Assembly (NCBI RefSeq): GCF_011601315.1
Contig: NZ_JAAORA010000002.1
Location: 605,963-669,962, forward strand
DNA length: 64,000 nt
Reading direction: 5' to 3'
Origin: Candidatus Chlorobium masyuteum
Lineage (GTDB): Bacteria; Bacteroidota; Chlorobiia; Chlorobiales; Chlorobiaceae
This document shows positions 1 to 8,806 of this stretch, in pieces. The notes under the pieces were generated by a model. That model searched no databases. It was not told where the DNA came from and worked only from the letters and a program-made list of their open reading frames with translations. How positions within the stretch are numbered: the stretch's first letter is position 1; every line of letters starts with the position of its first letter. A program made the translations under genes and the position numbers.

Positions 1-190
1 CAAGTGCTTTTTTGGCACTTTCAGGCTGAATATCTCCACCAAGCAGCGTGAGAAAGAGTTGACCGGGGATGACCCCGTTTTTGTAGAACACACCCGTTTG
101 ATTCTCCTCAAATTGCCATTCGGGTCTGAAATCAACCATCTCAAGGGTGAGTTGATTGCCGGATGTGCTGTTTTTCGGATTGGGGTTCAT
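1..190 (-). CDS. Partial hypothetical protein (N-terminal 63 residues)
   Basis: An open frame on the minus strand starts with ATG at 188-190 and runs off the left edge of the window. It begins MNPNPKNSTSGNQLTLEMVD and continues open for 63 codons. A purine-rich stretch (AAAGAGA) lies just before the start. The visible part is hydrophilic, without signal peptide or membrane segment. It lies downstream of nifV-nifA in the same direction, so a link to nitrogen fixation is possible but unproven. I do not recognise the family. The reading frame looks genuine; its function is open. Confidence 0.5.
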   Translation of the reverse strand, partial: MNPNPKNSTSGNQLTLEMVDFRPEWQFEENQTGVFYKNGVIPGQLFLTLLGGDIQPESAKKAL

Positions 191-546
191 GGTCTCTTTA
201 TTACGTTCCAAAACCTTTTCAATACTGCTTGTGCTGATGCAGCACTCTGCAAACCGCTCTTATGGCGGGGCGGAAGCTTCATGGTTTCTGCTATTGAGAA
301 TATAGCGGGTGGTCGGTGAAATTCCCTACACATCACCGGATTCCAAACCGGTTCTGCCGGAACTGCTCTTGACTCCGTTGCTGTCTGCCGACAAGCCGCT
401 TCGATAGAATAGAGACGGGGTTGCCCTGTCGTTGGTGATCGTTGTACACTACCTGTGAAATTTATAGCACAAAGAGCAATTATGCAATACATTCAACGAT
501 ACCAACTCGGTCAGGAGGTATTTCAGGAGGATATGAGGAGGATGCG
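191..546. other. Intergenic stretch downstream of nifA
   Basis: This 356-base gap separates the nifA stop from the start of the partial gene at 190. A 101-codon minus-strand frame lies inside (187-492), but it ends in the next gene's start region and its product resembles no family. I see no convincing sigma-54 promoter or tRNA. It probably holds the promoter of the partial gene. Confidence 0.4.
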
Positions 547-2178
547 CTATATCCGGAATTTCCGGTAGTCGATTTCGAATTTTTTTATACGCAGCCCCAT
601 AATCCGGTCTGAAAGCCCGAGTTGCATGGCCGCACGTGACATATTTCCCTTGGTACGTTTGAGCGCCTCCATGATCATCTCTTTTTCAATCGCGTCAAGC
701 TTCTGCTGGAGGGAGCCTGTATAGGGTGTTCCGCTGGATTCGGCAGTCTGGAGCGTCGGGGGAAGATGGTAGCCATGAATGACATTGTCTTCGCTCAGGA
801 TCACTGCCCGTTCAATGCAGTTTTCAAGTTCGCGGACATTGCCCGGCCAGTGATAGCGCATGAGCATGTCGATCGATGTTGTCGAAATTCTCCTTACCCC
901 TTTATGGTTGGCCGTATTGTATTTTTCGACAAAATAATCGGCAAGCAGCAGAATATCGGTTTTGCGCTCCCTGAGCGGGGGAACGGTAATCGGGAAGATA
1001 TTCAGCCGGTAGTAGAGATCTTCGCGAAAGAGCCCCTTGCGGATCAGCTCTTCAAGATTGCGGTTGGTTGCGGCTATCACCCGGACATCAACCTTGATGG
1101 TTTTTGATCCGCCTACCCGCTCAAACTCCTTCTCCTGTATGATTCGCAAAAGTTTTGCCTGAATCGGAAGGCTCAGCTCTCCAACCTCATCAAGAAAGAT
1201 TGTTCCGGTATGTGCGAGCTCAAACCTGCCGTGACGGGTAGCCGATGCGCCGGTGAACGCGCCTTTCTCATGTCCGAAAAGCTCGCTTTCAACAATGCTC
1301 TCCGGCAGAGCGGCACAGTTGAATTTGATAAACGGTTTATCCGACCGGCGGCTCTTGAAGTGAATGGCACTTGCTACAAGCTCTTTACCAACACCGCTCT
1401 CTCCAAGCACAATGGTTGTTGCGTTGGTTTTTGCAATTTTCTCGATCATTTTGAAAAGCGCGATGATCGGTTTGGTGTTGCCGATGATATTTGCCGGACG
1501 TTCGGCTTCTGATATACTCTCCTCCTCATGCTCCTCCTTTTGGTGTTTCAGGAGCGGAAGCTTTCCGTTGCCGGTGACTATTGCTGTGGTTTTTGAACTC
1601 TCTTCATGAGCAAGCTGCTTCAGCCGGACCGCCTGCGAGATCATGGATGCAATAATGGAGAGCTGGTCAACATAGTGCTGCAGCATATCCATGCGTTCTT
1701 CGCCGGCTTTTGATTTTTTTGATTTTTCTCGTGACGGTTCCTGTTCAATCTGTCGATCCGCGCTCAGGGTCCCTATGATTTCAGTGCCCGTTTTTATCGG
1801 AATACAGATAAAGCAGAGGCTCTCTTTTTTTGCTTTTGTCCGGGAGCGGGTACGGTCAAGAAAGAGCGGCTCATTATTGATACTTGGTACAATGACGGTT
1901 TTGCCGGTTTTGACAACCTGTCCGATGATACCTTCACCAATGCGGTAGCGGCCTCGCTCTTTCTCTTCTGTTGTCAGTCCGAATGATTCATTAATCACAA
2001 TTTCACCCGTATCGCGGTTAAGAATGGTAATCATCCCGCGGAGCATATCCATGTGCTCGGACATGATGAAGAGAACAAGCCGCAGTACCTTGTTGATGTC
2101 ATTCTCATTGGTGATGGTTCTGCTCACTTCGGCAAGCAGGCTGATACTGCCGTGATCCTGTTCCTGGGCTATAAGCAT
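547..2178 (-). CDS. nifA: NifA, sigma-54-dependent activator of nitrogen fixation genes
   Basis: This 543-residue enhancer-binding protein activates RpoN-dependent nif promoters. The N-terminal GAF domain (about 10-165) has the NifA-like stretch GMITILNRDTGEIVINESFG. A central AAA+ domain (about 230-465) has Walker A GESGVGKE and the sigma-54 contact motif GAFTGA. A C-terminal Fis-type helix-turn-helix (about 500-543) ends RIKKFEIDYRKFRI. The linker between AAA+ and DNA-binding domains contains no cysteine. It therefore lacks the Cys-X4-Cys oxygen/redox element of rhizobial NifA and resembles the NifL-partnered type. nifV lies 20 bases upstream on the same strand, so the two are probably co-transcribed. 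Confidence 0.9.
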   Translation of the reverse strand: MLIAQEQDHGSISLLAEVSRTITNENDINKVLRLVLFIMSEHMDMLRGMITILNRDTGEIVINESFGLTTEEKERGRYRIGEGIIGQVVKTGKTVIVPSINNEPLFLDRTRSRTKAKKESLCFICIPIKTGTEIIGTLSADRQIEQEPSREKSKKSKAGEERMDMLQHYVDQLSIIASMISQAVRLKQLAHEESSKTTAIVTGNGKLPLLKHQKEEHEEESISEAERPANIIGNTKPIIALFKMIEKIAKTNATTIVLGESGVGKELVASAIHFKSRRSDKPFIKFNCAALPESIVESELFGHEKGAFTGASATRHGRFELAHTGTIFLDEVGELSLPIQAKLLRIIQEKEFERVGGSKTIKVDVRVIAATNRNLEELIRKGLFREDLYYRLNIFPITVPPLRERKTDILLLADYFVEKYNTANHKGVRRISTTSIDMLMRYHWPGNVRELENCIERAVILSEDNVIHGYHLPPTLQTAESSGTPYTGSLQQKLDAIEKEMIMEALKRTKGNMSRAAMQLGLSDRIMGLRIKKFEIDYRKFRI

Positions 2179-2198
2179 AGTCTCTCTGGTCTGAAATA

Positions 2199-3356
2199 TT
2201 ACTGTTTTACCGCTAACGTGCTGTAAATCCTCTCAAGCTCATGTGCTTTCAGAGCTCTTTTCTTTTCATTTGCGGTGGTCCGGACAATCGGAAGCAGATG
2301 ATTGGCTTCGTTTCTTGTTATCACGAGCCCCTTACCTGAAAAATAGTGCTGCAGGGCAGCGCTTCCCGAGTGTTTTCCGATCACCAGCTCGTGATGTTCC
2401 CTGCCAACCTGATCCGGGAGAAAGGGCTGGTAGGAGAGTGGATGCTTCAGAAGAGCAGCGCAGTGAATGCCCGATTCATGCTGAAACGCGGACTTTCCGA
2501 CAACCGGTTTCTGATCCTGAATCACTCTTCCTGATGCTTTGCTGACGGTTGCGCAGAGTCGCGAAAGCTTCGTCATATCAATACGGGTATCATACTTTCC
2601 GGAGAGTTCAAGCGCTACGCTCAGCTCTTCAAGTGCAGCATTTCCCGCCCGCTCCCCGAGTCCGGTGACCGAGACACTGACGGCACTGCATCCGGCTTCA
2701 AGAGCGGTAAATGCATTGGCTGTAGCCATTCCGAGATCATTGTGTGCATGAAATTCAAGTGCCGCCGGACTGGCTGATTTCAGGAGTCCGACAAGCGTCA
2801 TAACCGATACCGGATTGGCAATGCCGACCGTATCGGCAATCCGTATCCGGTCTGCGCCGCATGCATCGGCATCGAGAATAAACTGTTTCAGCAGTTCAGG
2901 CTCCGCCCTTGTTGCATCCTGGGCGCCCACAGTGACATAGGTGAAATATTTTTTTGCTTTCGGGACGAGTTCATGTAACTGCTGCTGTACCCATGCATAA
3001 TCCTTTTCCATGAGCTGGAGGTAGAGCGCTGATACAGGAAAACTGATATGTACACCTTCAGTGCCGCAACGGCATGCATCCTCTATATCCTGCCATTTTG
3101 CCCTTGCCCAGGATGAAAGACGAAGCGGAAGCTGCCGGGAGACTATCTTTCTGATGCTTTGGCGCTCCTCTTCACTGATGGCAGGGTACCCCACCTCAAG
3201 TTCGTTGACTCCGGTATCAGCCAGCTCCAGGGCGATTTCCATTTTTTCCGCACTGCTGAATACTACTCCCGGAGCCTGTTCACCATCCCTCAGGGTTGTA
3301 TCGATAATCCAGGGCCTGATGCCGGATTTTGATGGTATGGAGCCGGATGTATGCAT
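2199..3356 (-). CDS. nifV: Homocitrate synthase NifV
   Basis: This 385-residue protein of the HMGL-like TIM-barrel family condenses acetyl-CoA and 2-oxoglutarate to homocitrate, the organic ligand of the nitrogenase FeMo cofactor. The N-terminal active-site signature is WIIDTTLRDGEQAPG. The metal-binding motif HAHNDLGMATAN lies near residue 200, and GERAGNAALEEL follows. Length is normal for NifV. A leucine biosynthesis LeuA role is less likely because the protein lacks a long C-terminal regulatory domain and sits 20 bases ahead of nifA. An AAGGA ribosome site lies about 7 bases before the ATG. Confidence 0.9.
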   Translation of the reverse strand: MHTSGSIPSKSGIRPWIIDTTLRDGEQAPGVVFSSAEKMEIALELADTGVNELEVGYPAISEEERQSIRKIVSRQLPLRLSSWARAKWQDIEDACRCGTEGVHISFPVSALYLQLMEKDYAWVQQQLHELVPKAKKYFTYVTVGAQDATRAEPELLKQFILDADACGADRIRIADTVGIANPVSVMTLVGLLKSASPAALEFHAHNDLGMATANAFTALEAGCSAVSVSVTGLGERAGNAALEELSVALELSGKYDTRIDMTKLSRLCATVSKASGRVIQDQKPVVGKSAFQHESGIHCAALLKHPLSYQPFLPDQVGREHHELVIGKHSGSAALQHYFSGKGLVITRNEANHLLPIVRTTANEKKRALKAHELERIYSTLAVKQ

Positions 3357-3663
3357 AAGAGTCCTTTATTCTGTCAGCAGGTCACTTCGGAAAAAGTAAA
3401 GTACGGTAATTGTGTTTATTTAGGCAATCTACCTTTTTACACTAAATAAATCAGGTCTATAAGGTAAAATATAGTAATAAATCAGACAATAATGTTGATT
3501 TGTGTGTTTATTTTTGCCAAATAGCCTTTTCCGGGGGATTATTTCAGGTTCGGGGAGTGATTTGAAGAGCAGGGAGCGGATTGAGATACATGCCCGGTAT
3601 GAGTCATACAATCCGGGAATTGAGCGTGCAGATTGTATGACCTTTCAGTCCGGGCGATGTCTG
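3357..3663. promoter_or_regulatory. Upstream region of nifV
   Basis: This AT-rich gap lies between nifV and the DUF3592 gene, both on the minus strand, and must contain the nifVA promoter. I searched by eye for a GG-N10-GC sigma-54 core and a TGT-N10-ACA NifA site and found no clear match. A 60-codon minus-strand frame (3429-3611) has no family resemblance and is not called. Confidence 0.3.
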
Positions 3664-4380
3664 TTATTCGGCGAGTTTTGGCAGGAAGGAGAGATCGACG
3701 CAGTATCGCTTCGGGTTGCTCCGGTCGATGAACACCCGTATCCGCCTGTTCTGGATGTACTGCGTCGGATCGTACCAGAGGTTGTCGCTTTTGAAAACAT
3801 GGATCTCTGATGTTGCGGGATTCTTCCACTGCGTTATGACCTGAAACGGGCAGTTCCCGTTGACTGAAACGGCGGTATTCATTACAACCGACTGAAACTC
3901 TGTCTCAACAGAGGTGCCTTGCTCTCTGAGGGAGTCGTTTTTCTTTCCTTTGAGCATGGGGACGAGGAAGATACCTGCGCCAATGATGAAGAACACCCCT
4001 CCCAACCCGCCGAGAATTATGGAGCCTGCCCAGAGTGAAAAGAAATCATTGATTTGAGCTTTTTGAGGGTCATCAGGCAGGTAGAGCAGCTCGACCTTTT
4101 CGCCTTCCGAGTAGGCAGGAGGATTGCTGCCTGTTGATGAGATGAACACCTGCGGTGAACCATTTCCATCAGTAAAACGAATGACAGGCCGGTATATTTT
4201 TGAATTATGTGAAATGTTTGAACTGCCGGACCAGGATTCGATGAGGTGCACAACACTACCCTCTGTTGTTACGGCTTTTGAGAGGAATGTGCGGGTATTG
4301 TCACTGATCCAGAAGGTGCCCAGGAGCATGGCAATGCCAAAAGTCGTGAAGAGATATTTGATGATTGTAAGAACTTTCAT
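3664..4380 (-). CDS. DUF3592 membrane protein
   Basis: The 238-residue product has an N-terminal membrane segment (about 7-27) and a second long hydrophobic stretch (about 118-142). Between them is an extracytoplasmic DUF3592-like domain with YRPVIRFTDGNG and YLPDDPQKAQI, the pattern of this family. A second similar half follows, ending in FIDRSNPKRYCVDLSFLP. Function of the family is unknown. The ATG at 4378-4380 has a GGAG ribosome site 6-7 bases upstream. The gene stands alone between nifV and the divergent corA. Confidence 0.75.
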   Translation of the reverse strand: MKVLTIIKYLFTTFGIAMLLGTFWISDNTRTFLSKAVTTEGSVVHLIESWSGSSNISHNSKIYRPVIRFTDGNGSPQVFISSTGSNPPAYSEGEKVELLYLPDDPQKAQINDFFSLWAGSIILGGLGGVFFIIGAGIFLVPMLKGKKNDSLREQGTSVETEFQSVVMNTAVSVNGNCPFQVITQWKNPATSEIHVFKSDNLWYDPTQYIQNRRIRVFIDRSNPKRYCVDLSFLPKLAE

Positions 4381-4508
4381 GGTTTTCTCCGGGTGTGTTG
4401 ACTTAATGCAAAATCGTCAGGTCTGAAAGCAGGTCATTTCAGTTTTATCGTAAATCTGACTGTACGGCATGTATATTTCCATAAATGATATCGTACGGTG
4501 TTACTCTT

Positions 4509-4541
4509 CTGCCTCCGGCAAAGCCGGACCAATGTCGGCAG
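4509..4541 (+). repeat. Nested inverted repeat in the corA leader
   Basis: A perfect hairpin TCCGGC-AAA-GCCGGA (4514-4528) sits directly inside a second pairing, CTGCC (4509-4513) with GGCAG (4537-4541). It ends 24 bases before the corA start. Position and nesting suggest a structured mRNA leader, but I cannot match it to a known riboswitch such as the M-box. Confidence 0.4.
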
Positions 4542-4565
4542 TCTCGCTATGGAAACCGGTGTATT

Positions 4566-5690
4566 ATGAAAGGTAAAAAAAGTTTGCGTAAAGTCCGGGC
4601 AGCTCACCCGACCGTGAAGCCGATAAAAAAGGTGATGCGGAACATTTCAAAAACCATAGGGCAGCCTGCCGGTACACTCCAGCACATCGGAGAGCAGAAA
4701 ACCGATTTCCCGGCCATAACGGTTTTTGGTTACGATTCAGATCACGAATTTCACATGCCGCTCAAGAGCATTGCGGAATGTGCAGAATTAAAGGATAAGC
4801 AGAAGGTTCTCTGGGTGAATATTGATGGTCTGCATGATGTGTCGGTCATTGAAGCGCTTGGCAAGCTTTTCGATATCCATCCGCTTACCCTCGAAGATAT
4901 TCTGCATACCGAGCAGCGCTCCAAAATAGAGGACTTTGAACACTACCTTTTTCTTGTGTTCAGAGCACTTGATTATGATGCTCAAACAGGCGAGATCACT
5001 GAAGAGCAGATGAGTCTGGTGATCGGCAGTAATTTTGTTCTGACGTTCCAGGAAAAACCGGGAGACATGTTTGACGCTCTCAGGGCAAGGATAACAAGCA
5101 CCGGGACATCAATCAGAAAGCGGGGAGCGGACTACCTTGCCTATGCTCTGATTGATGCTATCGTCGACAGTTATTTTGTGATACTTGAGCAGCTTGAAAG
5201 CCGGATTGAACTTCTCGACCAGGAGCTGTTTGAAACCTCAGGGCGTGATACGTTTGAGTCTATCTATCTACTGAAGAAGGAGCTTATTCTTTTAAGAAAA
5301 TCGGTAAGACCGATGAGGGAGATCATCAACAGTATCAGCAGGGAGCACTATACGGTCATTGATGATGAAGCTACCTGGCCTTTTTTCAGGGATGTCTACG
5401 ACAATGTCATTTTTATCAATGAAACCATTGAAACCTATCGTGATATCGTTATCGGCATGTACGATACATGGCTTGCCATTGTCAATAACCGGATGAACGA
5501 AATCATGAAGGTGTTGACCACCATCGCTACGGTATTTATGCCGCTCTCTTTTATTGCCGGAGTCTACGGAATGAATTTTCGTTCGATGCCGGGACTCGAA
5601 TGGCAGTGGGGATTCTTTGTCCTGCTTGGATTCATGGGGATGATTGTTGCCGGAATGATGGTTTACTTTCGGACAAGAAAGTGGTTTTAG
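4566..5690 (+). CDS. corA: CorA-family magnesium/cobalt transporter
   Basis: This is a pentameric divalent-cation channel of the inner membrane that takes up Mg2+ (and Co2+). The long cytoplasmic N-terminal domain includes WVNIDGLHDVSVIEALGKLF. Two C-terminal membrane helices follow (about residues 310-335 and 345-370), with the family signature YGMNF between them. The protein ends in basic residues, as usual. I chose the ATG at 4566 (MKGKKSLRK, 374 residues). The frame remains open to 4485, but that extension is unlike CorA and overlaps the structured leader. Confidence 0.9.
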   Translation: MKGKKSLRKVRAAHPTVKPIKKVMRNISKTIGQPAGTLQHIGEQKTDFPAITVFGYDSDHEFHMPLKSIAECAELKDKQKVLWVNIDGLHDVSVIEALGKLFDIHPLTLEDILHTEQRSKIEDFEHYLFLVFRALDYDAQTGEITEEQMSLVIGSNFVLTFQEKPGDMFDALRARITSTGTSIRKRGADYLAYALIDAIVDSYFVILEQLESRIELLDQELFETSGRDTFESIYLLKKELILLRKSVRPMREIINSISREHYTVIDDEATWPFFRDVYDNVIFINETIETYRDIVIGMYDTWLAIVNNRMNEIMKVLTTIATVFMPLSFIAGVYGMNFRSMPGLEWQWGFFVLLGFMGMIVAGMMVYFRTRKWF

Positions 5691-6096
5691 GGTGCCTTTG
5701 AACGTAATAAGGCGAGCTGCCCCGATGGTAATAATCGATAATAAAAAGCTATTCGGAGCGGTAATACGGAAAATCACCGGGAGGAAAGGGTGTTTTATCG
5801 TCTCTTATTCATTATGTTAAAAAACTGAAGTTTAAGTCTGTAACCTGCATATGGCCTGAACTCTTTTGAAACAGGGATTTCATGTTTGTTGCAGGTACAT
5901 CATTCTCCTCAGGGAGCCGGGTTTTTCCCCGGCAGATTGCTGCATCCGGATTTCAACTCTTCACACCCTCAAAGTGCTGATTTTTTGCTGAAGTTCCTGA
6001 TGTTATTAACTTTCAGGAACATGATGAGCTTTTGACTGAGCGGAGCCGGAACCATCCGAAACAGGCATGGCTTTCGGAGAATGCTAACATAAACGA
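5691..6096. other. Intergenic region between corA and rnr
   Basis: About 400 bases without a credible gene. It contains an 8-bp perfect inverted repeat (5993-6020), listed separately. The last 60 bases carry the rnr leader; a CGGAG motif lies near 6075, rather far from the proposed TTG start. Confidence 0.4.
5993..6020. promoter_or_regulatory. Inverted repeat upstream of rnr
   Basis: GTTCCTGA (5993-6000) and TCAGGAAC (6013-6020) form a perfect 8-bp inverted repeat around a 12-base AT-rich spacer (TGTTATTAACTT). It lies about 75 bases before rnr. It could be a dimeric repressor site or a weak hairpin. No T-tract follows, so it is not a standard terminator. Confidence 0.35.
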
Positions 6097-8520
6097 TTGA
6101 ATGTAGTGGCAAGACAGCAGCGGTTTAACCGAAAATCAAAGAGCCCCGTCGCGGGCAAGAGGTCGCGGCAGACTTCGTCGCATACCGGCGAGCGGGTAAG
6201 GGCAAATGATCATATTCTGATCAACGAATTTTTGTTCAGACGGGGTGAAAGTTCACTTGCAGCTGAAATTATCACCTTTTTTACCGACCATGAGGGTGAA
6301 CGGTTCCGGTCGGTTGATCTGGCCAAAGTCCTTGGATATACGGAGTCAAAGCAGCTTCCCGGTTTCTGGTATGTACTCCACAAGCTTCAGGAGGAGGGTA
6401 CGGTTGACAAGGATTCCAACCGCTGTTACGGAATGTCGGGTGTGGATGCGGCAACCTATGAAGACCATCTTGTTCATATAAAGCCTTTTCCCGTGCCCGG
6501 AAAGGAGCAGTACAAGGTGGACAAGAGCTATACCGGTCGACTCATCACCCATCCCAACGGTTACGGTTTCATTGATGTCGAGGGATTTGATGATGATGTG
6601 TTCATCAAGGCGGGTGACCTGAATTTTTCCATTCATGGTGATGAAGTCGAGGTACTGGTTACCAAGGTTCCTGATACCTACTCTTCGAAATCCACACCCC
6701 ATCAGCGCTGCGAAGGTCTTGTTCAGCGAGTTATTTCCCGCCGCATCACCACCATTGTCGGTACGCTCGTAAAGTCAGGCCGCAGGTTCACCCTCAAGGC
6801 TGACGAGAGGAAGCTGCTTCCTGAAATCGTTGTGCCGATCCGTCTCTCCGCAAAAGCAAAGGCTGGTCAGAAGGTACTGGTCGGTGAGCTTGATTTTACC
6901 GGGGAAGGGGTAATACAGGCCAAGGTGCTCGAAGTGCTTGGCCAGGCCGGTGATTCATCGGTTGAGGTGAGCGCAATTGCACGCAGTAAAGGCATTGATG
7001 AAACCTTTGACAAACAGATTGTTGATTTTGCCTCATCCATCCGTGAAGGTATTACCGAAAAGGATCTTGAAGGACGCCTTGATATCCGCGACAAAGTTGT
7101 CTTTACTATCGATCCTGTTGATGCAAAAGACTTCGACGATGCGCTCTCTGTTGAGACGCTTGAAGATGGACTTTACCGAATAGGCGTACATATTGCCGAT
7201 GTTTCGCATTATGTGCCCGAAAACTCTCCGCTGGATCGCGAGGCACTCAAACGGGCAACCTCGGTCTATCTGGTGGACCGTGTCATTCCCATGCTGCCTT
7301 CCCGGCTTTCCGAAGAGATATGCAGTCTCAATCCCGGTGTTGACCGGATGGCATTTTCGGTCTTTTTTACCATGACCGGAGAGGGGGAAGTCCGCAAGCA
7401 CGAGTTTCAGAAAACGGTCATCCACAGCAAGCGCCGCTATGCCTATGAAGATGTTGAGGAGATTCTGAAGAAGGGCAAGGGTGATTTTTCAGACGAACTT
7501 AAGCTGCTTGACCGTATCAGCGTATTGCTTCGTGAAAAGCGCTTCAAACATGGCGGTCTGGACTTTGAAACCGAAGAGGTTCGTTTCAAGCTCGGCAGCA
7601 AGGGTGAACCGCTTGAGGTGATGAGAAAAGAGCGGCTCGGCAGTCACCGGCTTATTGAGGAGTTTATGCTGCTTGCCAACCGCAAGGTGGCAGAGTATCT
7701 GACCCGCACCTTCAAGGAGAACAAAAAAGAGGCCCAGCCGGTCATCTACCGTGTGCACGGCTCTCCACAGCAGGAGAAGGTGATCATTCTCTCCAACTTC
7801 GTCAAACGGTTCGGCTTTGATCTCAAGCTCAACCGTGGCAAAGAGGGGCCGATTGTTACCGCCAAGGCTCTCCGTCAGCTCCTGCAGCAGGTCAAGGGAA
7901 CCAATGTCGAGTTTCTCGTAAGCGAGCTTGTGCTCCGCTCCATGTCAAAAGCGGTTTATACCGGCGACAATCTTGGCCATTTCGGTCTCGGGTTCGAGCA
8001 CTATACCCACTTTACTTCACCCATCAGGCGCTATCCGGATCTTATTGTACACCGCCTGCTCTTTGAGTATGAGGGTCTCAGAAAGAAACGCCGCAAAATC
8101 ACAAGCGCGCGCCTCGCGGAGCTGACCGATAAAATCCAGACCGTCTGCCAGATATCCAACGAGCGCGAGAAAAGTGCCGTCGAAGCTGAACGCGAATCCA
8201 TCAAGCTCAAGCAGGTGGAGTATATGGCAAGTCATGTCGGCAAGGTCTATCCCGGTGTTATTTCCGGTGCAACCGACTACGGTATCTATGTCAGAATGGT
8301 TGATTTTGCTATCGAGGGGATGGTGCACATGCGCAACCTTACCGACGATTATTACGAATATGATGAGGCTACCTACTCACTTGTCGGCAAACGCCGCAAG
8401 AAGCGCCTCCAGATCGGTCAACGCGTCAAGGTTATGGTCCACAGCGTCGATATTCAGCGCCGTACCATCGATCTTGCCATCGATGACAGCAAATCTGACA
8501 CGAAATCAGCCGAATCGTAA
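6097..8520 (+). CDS. rnr: Ribonuclease R
   Basis: This 807-residue 3'-to-5' exoribonuclease degrades structured RNA and takes part in rRNA/tmRNA quality control. Order of domains: basic N-terminus, winged-helix region (about 40-100), two cold-shock domains (about 130-290), the RNB catalytic domain (about 315-650) with metal-binding DAKDFDDA near 341-348, and a C-terminal S1 domain (about 705-795) starting near [10 protein letters not shown]. The frame begins at a TTG (6097). A GTG at 6106 is the only other early candidate and there is no ATG before residue 100, so the start is uncertain. Confidence 0.92.
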   Translation: MNVVARQQRFNRKSKSPVAGKRSRQTSSHTGERVRANDHILINEFLFRRGESSLAAEIITFFTDHEGERFRSVDLAKVLGYTESKQLPGFWYVLHKLQEEGTVDKDSNRCYGMSGVDAATYEDHLVHIKPFPVPGKEQYKVDKSYTGRLITHPNGYGFIDVEGFDDDVFIKAGDLNFSIHGDEVEVLVTKVPDTYSSKSTPHQRCEGLVQRVISRRITTIVGTLVKSGRRFTLKADERKLLPEIVVPIRLSAKAKAGQKVLVGELDFTGEGVIQAKVLEVLGQAGDSSVEVSAIARSKGIDETFDKQIVDFASSIREGITEKDLEGRLDIRDKVVFTIDPVDAKDFDDALSVETLEDGLYRIGVHIADVSHYVPENSPLDREALKRATSVYLVDRVIPMLPSRLSEEICSLNPGVDRMAFSVFFTMTGEGEVRKHEFQKTVIHSKRRYAYEDVEEILKKGKGDFSDELKLLDRISVLLREKRFKHGGLDFETEEVRFKLGSKGEPLEVMRKERLGSHRLIEEFMLLANRKVAEYLTRTFKENKKEAQPVIYRVHGSPQQEKVIILSNFVKRFGFDLKLNRGKEGPIVTAKALRQLLQQVKGTNVEFLVSELVLRSMSKAVYTGDNLGHFGLGFEHYTHFTSPIRRYPDLIVHRLLFEYEGLRKKRRKITSARLAELTDKIQTVCQISNEREKSAVEAERESIKLKQVEYMASHVGKVYPGVISGATDYGIYVRMVDFAIEGMVHMRNLTDDYYEYDEATYSLVGKRRKKRLQIGQRVKVMVHSVDIQRRTIDLAIDDSKSDTKSAES

Positions 8521-8530
8521 CTCTAAGCAG

Positions 8531-8660
8531 TGTCATTTCGAATCCTCCCGACAGGTCGGGGGGGGGGTGAGAAATCTTGATTCCGATTGACATGAGATCC
8601 CTCACTGCGTTCGGGATGACAAAAGAGGAGGGTTCAAGATGACACAGAGGGAGGGTTCGG
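8531..8660. repeat. Dispersed intergenic repeat with inverted ends
   Basis: The segment opens with GTCATTTCGAATCC and contains the opposite end TTCGGGATGAC (8609-8619), so its ends form an imperfect inverted repeat. The phrase GAGATCCCTCACTGCG lies inside. A related half-copy occurs at 46239-46275 (GTCATCTCGAACG, GAGAGATCCCGA) and another near 47891-47925. A second GGGTTCGGGATGAT follows at 8652. This is a short non-coding repeat family. Confidence 0.55.
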
Positions 8661-8770
8661 GATGATAACCCGGAATCCTTTTCCTCTGGTGGGCCATCCA
8701 TTCCATTCACAGGGCAAAAACACAGGTTTGCCCCCTACAGTATTCGTGGATAACCCTCTTTTTTCCCTGA

Positions 8771-8806
8771 TCCAAAATTCAGAATTCAAAATCCGGAATC
8801 TCTTCA
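8771..8806. repeat. Copy of ATTCCGGATTTTGAAT-type intergenic repeat
   Basis: CAAAATTCAGAATTCAAAATCCGGAATC here is the inverse of similar text at 31531-31576 and 47823-47985, where ATTCCGGATTTTGAAT-like words recur next to a GGGCAAAC...GTTTGCCC-like palindrome (here near 8710-8742). It overlaps the 3' end of the photolyase gene. Confidence 0.45.

Noticed and set aside
187..492. 101-codon minus-strand frame downstream of nifA
   Set aside because: Unusual composition, no ribosome site, and it ends in the start region of the better-supported partial gene.
3429..3611. 60-codon frame upstream of nifV
   Set aside because: Short, no ribosome site, no resemblance to a known protein; the region is more likely promoter.
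3357..3663. Sigma-54 promoter or NifA upstream activator site before nifV
   Set aside because: Searched by eye for GG-N10-GC and TGT-N10-ACA; no convincing match found, so none is reported.
5292..5777. 161-codon frame antisense to corA
   Set aside because: Lies almost wholly inside corA on the other strand with no recognisable features.
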